In this document: in pieces, positions 59,901-62,000 of the stretch | Numbering within the stretch: the first letter of the stretch is position 1 | How the letters are laid out: each line of letters starts with the position of its first letter | NCBI RefSeq assembly: GCF_001949145.1 | Contig: NW_019091474.1 | Coordinates: forward strand, 893,490 to 955,489 | Source of the DNA: Acanthaster planci | Lineage: Eukaryota > Echinodermata > Asteroidea > Valvatida > Acanthasteridae | DNA length: 62,000 nt | Direction of reading: 5' to 3' | The notes under the pieces: model-generated | Seen by the model: only the letters and a program-made list of their open reading frames with translations | Told to the model about the DNA's origin: nothing | Database searches by the model: none | Made by a program: the position numbers and the translations under genes

Positions 59901-60860
59901 TAGTGGCTTCACAGTGCATTCAAACGCAACCCCATTCTCCTATGCAGGACTGCCCCGCAGGCTTGCGGGGCCGGCACCTACAGCCTGGCCAAGGCCACCT
60001 CCTGCACCGACTGCCCAAGTGGCTTCCAATGCCCAACTACCAACCAGGCGCCCACGGTCTGCCTGCCGGGTTACTACTCCGCCGGACAAACAACCAACTG
60101 CACGGCCTGCCCGGCTGGGTATGCGTGCCCATCTCAGACCGACCCGTCAGCTATGTTCGAGTGTCTGCCCGGTATGTTCCTTTGCTTTGTTGACCTCCCA
60201 ACAAGGGATTCTGAGTTGAGTGAAATTGAACTTCAGAATGACAAGCCGTTGCATGGCTGCAGTGGTGCGCACGCGTTATTCGTCATCAACAAATCGGGTT
60301 TACCAAATACCTGCTCGCGTTAAGAGGGCGTGCGGGAGTGCATTGCCCTCCCACTTACGGTATCTCGTTGGATTAATCTACATACACCGAGTAATAATGA
60401 CAGTTTTTTTTGAGAAAAATACTGCGTTGAGCTCATCTGCATCAAATTTTTGTTTTTCAATGATTTAAGGGCTCTGCTGTACATCACACCGGCTTTGTTT
60501 TTTCAGACCTTTAAAGAGGTCTTATAAATTGCAAACGTTTTCCTCTATGAGAAGAAATTCTTCAGAAAAATTCGGGAAATTCTTTCAATTCCCGAAACTC
60601 GATGAGCTTGAAATTTGCCTCTGCTATCAAAATTCAACTGGTATCGTATTTGACTTTCAGGCACGTATTCGCTGGGCGCCCAGTCTTCGTGCACATCCTG
60701 CGCCCCCGGCAAGTTCTGCCCAGACACGGACTCTGATGCCAGCAACGGCGATTGCGCAGCTGGCCATTACTCCTTCACTGCCTTCGCTCGCTGCACCAGC
60801 TGCCTGAGCGGCTGGAAATGCCCATCCACGGACGGCAGCGGCAATGCTCGCTGCATAGCG
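32876..60860 (+). CDS. Large secreted/ectodomain protein of tandem Cys-rich (ephrin-receptor-like/GCC2_GCC3-type) modules, 22 exons, 3' incomplete
   Basis: The exons are 32876-32990, 34730-34889, 39522-39609, 43285-43473, 44515-44671, 45526-46665, 48828-48995, 49521-49608, 49952-50067, 50932-51136, 51745-51909, 53196-53386, 54210-54298, 55203-55316, 55603-55686, 56139-56366, 56772-56934, 57659-57777, 58547-58735, 59200-59444, 59948-60171 and 60661-60860. All introns between them are GT-AG and all phases match, giving 1,479 codons without a stop. Residues 1-39 look like a signal peptide, and 47-71 carry Cys every fourth residue. From about 85 onward there are modules of the form CxxCPAGxxCxxxxxxPxxCxxGxYS. 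This pattern matches the GCC2_GCC3/ephrin-receptor-like family, which is extracellular and disulphide-bonded. Many N-x-S/T sites suggest N-glycosylation. No EGF, CUB, Sushi, transmembrane or enzyme domain appears in this part. The last exon ends at a phase-0 donor, so the gene continues. The gene model is well supported; the biological role (matrix, cuticle, egg coat, receptor) is not knowable here. Confidence 0.88.
32991..34729 (+). other. Intron 1 of Cys-rich gene, TGTACA-rich
   Basis: Dense TGTACATG/CATGTACA palindromes at about 33355-33600 and again near 33.83 and 34.08 kb. Diverged repeats of an 'acaactcaac' word lie around 33.63-33.73 kb. Several overlapping open frames here are microsatellite artefacts. 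Confidence 0.6.
34730..34889 (+). CDS. Exon 2: mature N-terminus with Cys-x3-Cys acidic array
   Basis: The exon enters in phase 1 and leaves in phase 2 at a GTAAGT donor, encoding residues 39-91. Seven cysteines (residues 47, 51, 55, 59, 63, 67, 71) are spaced exactly four apart. The spacers are TMD, PVD, DVD, PVD, TAD and ATN, so five of six end in Asp. The array (34753-34827) has a 12-bp period with a 24-bp near-exact sub-repeat. It is followed by the start of the first ordinary module (CAQCNPGYYC, completed by exon 3). Confidence 0.85.
34890..39521 (+). other. Intron 2 of Cys-rich gene
   Basis: The largest intron (4.6 kb). TGTACATG palindrome clusters are near 36355-36410, 36775-36815 and 38150-38215. 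No internal exon with matching phase was found, and none is needed because exons 2 and 3 rejoin in the middle of a GYYC motif. Confidence 0.6.
39522..39609 (+). CDS. Exon 3 of Cys-rich modular protein
   Basis: The exon follows a TTTCGACAG acceptor and ends at GTAAGT in phase 0 (residues 92-121). It completes the GYYC motif begun in exon 2 and then encodes a Ser/Asn/Gly-rich linker (NNGSSSSSDCT). Joined to exon 4 it restores a CTAC motif, which supports the junction across a 3.7-kb intron. Confidence 0.82.
40255..40410 (-). mobile_element. tRNA-derived SINE, second copy of the 5.8-kb family
   Basis: On the minus strand, box A-like ggcatagtggttc (40389-40377) precedes box B gggttcgaatc (40333-40323). 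A central domain then contains cagtcccaacctcattccgt and gggttttc, matching the 5.87-kb copy (cagtccctgcctgattccgt). Confidence 0.6.
41441..41488. repeat. Perfect 17-bp hairpin in intron 3
   Basis: ttcaagatgtatttttg and caaaaatacatcttgaa are perfect complements around a 14-base loop. A looser version of the same word lies at about 41252-41272. It could be a transposon end or a small-RNA precursor. Confidence 0.5.
42673..42709. repeat. Perfect 14-bp hairpin in intron 3
   Basis: cacagaattaaaca and tgtttaattctgtg pair perfectly around a 9-base loop, with cccc/gggg near the base. Function unknown. Confidence 0.45.
43285..43473 (+). CDS. Exon 4 of Cys-rich modular protein
   Basis: A symmetric 0-0 exon of 63 codons (residues 122-184) between a TTCCTGTAG acceptor and a GTATGT donor. 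It encodes one and a half modules, including SGSCTVCPSGYSC and SSCSSCPAISYC. Confidence 0.87.
43474..45525 (+). other. Introns 4 and 5 of Cys-rich gene (either side of exon 5)
   Basis: 43474-44514 and 44672-45525 are intronic, with short unrelated open frames only. No repeats of note. Confidence 0.6.
44515..44671 (+). CDS. Exon 5 of Cys-rich modular protein
   Basis: The acceptor has a good pyrimidine tract (TTGCTTTCAG), and the exon ends in phase 1 at GTAATG (residues 185-236). Two modules are visible: GCENCLEGTYSSSGDDTC and CSDCLAGYYSLEGAASC. An NQT glycosylation sequon lies near the start. Confidence 0.87.
45526..46665 (+). CDS. Exon 6: 380-residue block of exact 95-residue super-repeats
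   Basis: This 1,140-bp exon (1-1 phase, residues 237-616) is far longer than its neighbours. It parses into 62 + 95 + 95 + 95 + 33 residues. Each 95-residue unit contains three modules: one with CEVGFYCP and a PxxCPEG, one with CSAGYYCTSTAETAC, and one with GGYxCxGxxxPxxCLA. The next unit starts at GTYAxxGSxxC. Spacing is preserved without a single insertion or deletion across three full units. The open frame continues into the intron to 46778, but the GTGATC donor at 46666 joins in frame to exon 7 and restores CSAGTYANETGSSAC. Confidence 0.9.
46666..48827 (+). other. Intron 6 of Cys-rich gene
   Basis: TGTACATG-type palindromes recur at about 47.2, 47.37 and 47.68 kb, with a gttcat triplet run near 47.74 kb. 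A poly-A tract (48385-48396) is also present. No exon was found. Confidence 0.6.
48828..48995 (+). CDS. Exon 7 of Cys-rich modular protein
   Basis: A 56-codon 1-1 phase exon (residues 617-672) between TTTCTTTCAG and GTAAGT. The modules include GSSACQDCEAGYRCP and WTECRACVDGEYADGLG. Confidence 0.88.
49521..49608 (+). CDS. Exon 8 of Cys-rich modular protein
   Basis: A short 1-2 phase exon (residues 673-701) after ATCTTTTCAG. It encodes QCQTCPPGYKC and QACPPGKY, a single module cut by the next intron just before its Ser. Confidence 0.85.
49952..50067 (+). CDS. Exon 9 of Cys-rich modular protein
   Basis: A 2-1 phase exon (residues 702-740) after CTTATTGCAG, ending at GTGAGA. It encodes KYCTDCPEGSYASGYNSSSC and then CELCPAGSACLDPST. 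Confidence 0.86.
50458..50640 (+). mobile_element. tRNA-derived SINE in intron 9
   Basis: gtggtctagctgttagag resembles a tRNA D-arm/box A. ggcaagttgcttcatccc and ccaggagtaaattggc further on are typical of tRNA-derived SINE bodies. Box B is degraded. Confidence 0.4.
50932..51136 (+). CDS. Exon 10 of Cys-rich modular protein
   Basis: A 1-2 phase exon (residues 741-808) after TTTACATGCAG, ending at GTGTGT. It holds two complete modules (TACTLCPAGFHCSD and NCFGCSKGFYCPENG). Confidence 0.87.
51745..51909 (+). CDS. Exon 11 of Cys-rich modular protein
   Basis: A 2-2 phase exon (residues 809-863) after TTCACCCTGCAG, ending at GTATGT. It encodes CEEGTFANDTRATECTVC and CDPGFYSLGGNSSC modules. A MITE-like element lies only about 25 bp into the following intron. 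Confidence 0.87.
51938..52233. mobile_element. Related, longer MITE in intron 11
   Basis: The ends gcgattcacaacacggagcg and the complement of gtgcactgaattgtgaatcgc share the terminal word of the 172-bp MITEs. Both arms carry ccaagaggttg/caagaggttgccacc. The ~200-bp interior differs, so this is a divergent sister family about 296 bp long. Confidence 0.6.
53196..53386 (+). CDS. Exon 12 of Cys-rich modular protein
   Basis: A 2-1 phase exon (residues 864-927) after TTGACTGTAG, ending at GTGAGT. It encodes SCTPCPRGQFCPDPPPAAP and a GWYAETQGRTNCTQC module. Pro enrichment between the Cys clusters is higher than in the other modules. Confidence 0.87.
54210..54298 (+). CDS. Exon 13 of Cys-rich modular protein
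   Basis: A 1-0 phase exon (residues 928-957) after TGTATTTCAG, ending at GTAAGT. It encodes SECSDASAAPTQCPPGYF, a single module. Confidence 0.85.
54416..54760 (+). repeat. ~122-bp tandem repeat in intron 13
   Basis: gcttgaaccaagacccag recurs at 54416, 54538 and 54661. The units also share cagccgtgctgaatgtt and aagggagtaacataaag. A more diverged portion may extend back to 54303. It produces long but meaningless open frames on the minus strand. Confidence 0.8.
55203..55316 (+). CDS. Exon 14 of Cys-rich modular protein
   Basis: A 0-0 exon of 38 codons (residues 958-995) after a long T/C tract ending CTCCAG, with a GTAAGT donor. It encodes CADGYYNTINGSTTCTVC and NNKCPIKSSNPVAC. Confidence 0.86.
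55603..55686 (+). CDS. Exon 15 of Cys-rich modular protein
   Basis: A 0-0 exon of only 28 codons (residues 996-1023) after GTTTTTTTAAAG, ending at GTAGGT. It encodes VCYNCPAGTACGGDSDPGLC, one half-module. Confidence 0.84.
56139..56366 (+). CDS. Exon 16 of Cys-rich modular protein
   Basis: A 0-0 exon of 76 codons (residues 1024-1099) after CACTCCCACAG, ending at GTAGGT. It encodes two modules, HCVPCPLGYYCPSPVG and RCLPCPAGQSCLSQADSP. Confidence 0.87.
56772..56934 (+). CDS. Exon 17 of Cys-rich modular protein
   Basis: A 0-1 phase exon (residues 1100-1153) after CTGCCTCGGCAG, ending at GTGAGA. It encodes SSCSLCPAGQTCLNGS and GYYAARGDGACSVCPLG. Confidence 0.87.
57523..57612 (+). repeat. 10-bp minisatellite (ggtcttgtgg) in intron 17
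   Basis: About eight imperfect copies of ggtcttgtgg immediately upstream of the acceptor region of exon 18. An inverted relative of the word (tcacaagacc, cacgagacc) sits at 57.41-57.45 kb. Confidence 0.75.
57659..57777 (+). CDS. Exon 18 of Cys-rich modular protein
   Basis: A 1-0 phase exon (residues 1154-1193) after CCCTCGGCAG, ending at a weaker GTACCA donor. It encodes CMACPAGSVCTDPSASPVPC. The donor is the least consensus-like of the set, but the frame joins cleanly to exon 19. Confidence 0.82.
58162..58395 (+). repeat. Tandem repeat of 'tctggatcactgaa' in intron 18
   Basis: Many imperfect copies of a 14-17-bp unit (gaatctggatcactgaatct, ggatcacaggatct) over about 230 bp. Two copies of a longer sub-block (gatctgcatcatagaatctg) show recent internal duplication. 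Confidence 0.75.
58547..58735 (+). CDS. Exon 19 of Cys-rich modular protein
   Basis: A 0-0 exon of 63 codons (residues 1194-1256), the same length as exon 4, after TTTTCCACCAG with a GTATGC donor. It encodes CEDCPAGYYCSDASQPPTVC and CESCPAGQSCLNPGETP. Confidence 0.87.
59200..59444 (+). CDS. Exon 20 of Cys-rich modular protein
   Basis: A 0-2 phase exon (residues 1257-1337) after CCTGTCTCCAG, ending at GTAAGT. It carries nearly three modules: CLQCPAGSSCTNSS, CHDCPAGSACPVKTQGP and CQDCAAGMYCSDPA. Confidence 0.88.
59948..60171 (+). CDS. Exon 21 of Cys-rich modular protein
   Basis: A 2-1 phase exon (residues 1338-1412) after TCTCCTATGCAG, ending at GTATGT. In the joined frame it reads TAPQACGAGTYSLAKATSC and then CTDCPSGFQCP and CTACPAGYACPSQ. 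A different frame also shows a DCPAG motif at the 5' end, but only the chosen frame keeps the Cys pattern to the donor. Confidence 0.86.
60661..60860 (+). CDS. Exon 22 of Cys-rich modular protein (last exon in window)
   Basis: A 1-0 phase exon (residues 1413-1479) after TTTGACTTTCAG, ending at GTGAGT. It encodes SSCTSCAPGKFCPD and RCTSCLSGWKCPSTDGSG. The reading frame is open at the donor, so further exons must lie beyond the gap-containing intron. Confidence 0.86.
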
Positions 60861-61019
60861 GTGAGTAGATGCACCTCTCAAGCTGGTCTCTAAACCAGGC
60901 GTTAAATTCAGATTTTACCCCAGTCTATTAAACTGCCCGAAGATTATGATCGAAATGTGGAGAGCTTTTGGTGAAGTGTTGATCAGACATTTCTGTCTGT
61001 TGTTTTTGTTTTTTGGGGT

Positions 61020-62000
61020 GTATCTGCACCTGGTTGTTTCTGCACCCGGTTGTATCTGCACCCGCTTGTATCTGCACCCGGTTGTATCTGCACCCGGTTG
61101 TATCTGCACCCGGTTGTATCTGCACCCGGTTGTATCTGCACCCGGTTGTATCTGCACCCGGTTGTATCTGCACCCGCCTGTATCTGCACCCGGTTGCATC
61201 TGCACCCGGTTGTATCTGCANNNNNNNNNNNNNNNNNNNNNNNNNNNNNNNNNNNNNNNNNNNNNNNNNNNNNNNNNNNNNNNNNNNNNNNNNNNNNNNN
61301 NNNNNNNNNNNNNNNNNNNNNNNNNNNNNNNNNNNNNNNNNNNNNNNNNNNNNNNNNNNNNNNNNNNNNNNNNNNNNNNNNNNNNNNNNNNNNNNNNNNN
61401 NNNNNNNNNNNNNNNNNNNNNNNNNNNNNNNNNNNNNNNNNNNNNNNNNNNNNNNNNNNNNNNNNNNNNNNNNNNNNNNNNNNNNNNNNNNNNNNNNNNN
61501 NNNNNNNNNNNNNNNNNNNNNNNNNNNNNNNNNNNNNNNNNNNNNNNNNNNNNNNNNNNNNNNNNNNNNNNNNNNNNNNNNNNNNNNNNNNNNNNNNNNN
61601 NNNNNNNNNNNNNNNNNNNNNNNNNNNNNNNNNNNNNNNNNNNNNNNNNNNNNNNNNNNNNNNNNNNNNNNNNNNNNNNNNNNNNNNNNNNNNNNNNNNN
61701 NNNNNNNNNNNNNNNNNNNNNNNNNNNNNNNNNNNNNNNNNNNNNNNNNNNNNNNNNNNNNNNNNNNNNNNNNNNNNNNNNNNNNNNNNNNNNNNNNNNN
61801 NNNNNNNNNNNNNNNNNNNNNNNNNNNNNNNNNNNNNNNNNNNNNNNNNNNNNNNNNNNNNNNNNNNNNNNNNNNNNNNNNNNNNNNNNNNNNNNNNNNN
61901 NNNNNNNNNNNNNNNNNNNNNNNNNNNNNNNNNNNNNNNNNNNNNNNNNNNNNNNNNNNNNNNNNNNNNNNNNNNNNNTATCTGCACCCGGTTGTATCTG
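61020..62000 (+). repeat. 16-bp minisatellite spanning an assembly gap in intron 22
   Basis: The unit tgtatctgcacccggt repeats from about 61020 to 61220 and resumes at 61979 after 758 N. The sequence on both sides of the gap is the same repeat, so the gap is an unresolved array of unknown length. The long minus-strand open frame through it is an artefact. Confidence 0.9.

Noticed and set aside
60983-61987. Minus-strand 334-residue open frame
   Set aside because: Generated by the N gap and the 16-bp minisatellite; no protein signal.

Overview
The window reads as metazoan nuclear DNA. It has AT-rich non-coding sequence, GC-richer coding exons with GT/AG splice signals, many short transposon relics, tRNA-derived SINEs and a long unresolved N run. 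Frequent TGTACA/CATGTA palindromes, 'gcgccctctg' repeat ends and 'taggcct' words suggest a marine deuterostome invertebrate (echinoderm, hemichordate or cephalochordate). I cannot name the species.

Layout. 1-13.6 kb holds no confident gene. It contains an ~840-bp direct duplication, a SINE, a 172-bp palindromic MITE, a GC-richer island with a weak exon pair (7.7-8.4 kb), and a foldback element (12.8-13.3 kb). 13.6-17.4 kb holds a minus-strand, two-exon gene for a Golgi-type glycosyltransferase of the Nucleotid_trans (PF03407) kind. Its large exon carries a one-base reading-frame break, and its intron holds a 436-bp direct duplication. 17.4-32.5 kb is again gene-poor and dense in repeats: ~150-bp tandem units, a hAT-like element, a composite element with long inverted ends, a LINE remnant and a second 172-bp MITE copy.

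32.9 kb to the right edge is one large plus-strand gene. I joined 22 exons by eye. Every donor is GT, every acceptor is AG, and all 21 junctions keep the frame, giving 4,437 coding bases (1,479 residues) that run off the window. The product starts with a signal peptide, followed by a short Cys-every-fourth-residue acidic array. The rest is a long chain of cysteine-rich modules resembling ephrin-receptor-like/GCC2_GCC3 repeats. Exon 6 alone encodes 380 residues built from an exactly 95-residue higher-order repeat. This is a secreted or ectodomain structural protein; its C-terminus, and so whether it has a membrane anchor or catalytic domain, lies beyond the window.

The two genes are divergently oriented and show no obvious functional link. 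No bacterial-type operons, CRISPR arrays, rRNA genes or convincing intact tRNA genes were seen.
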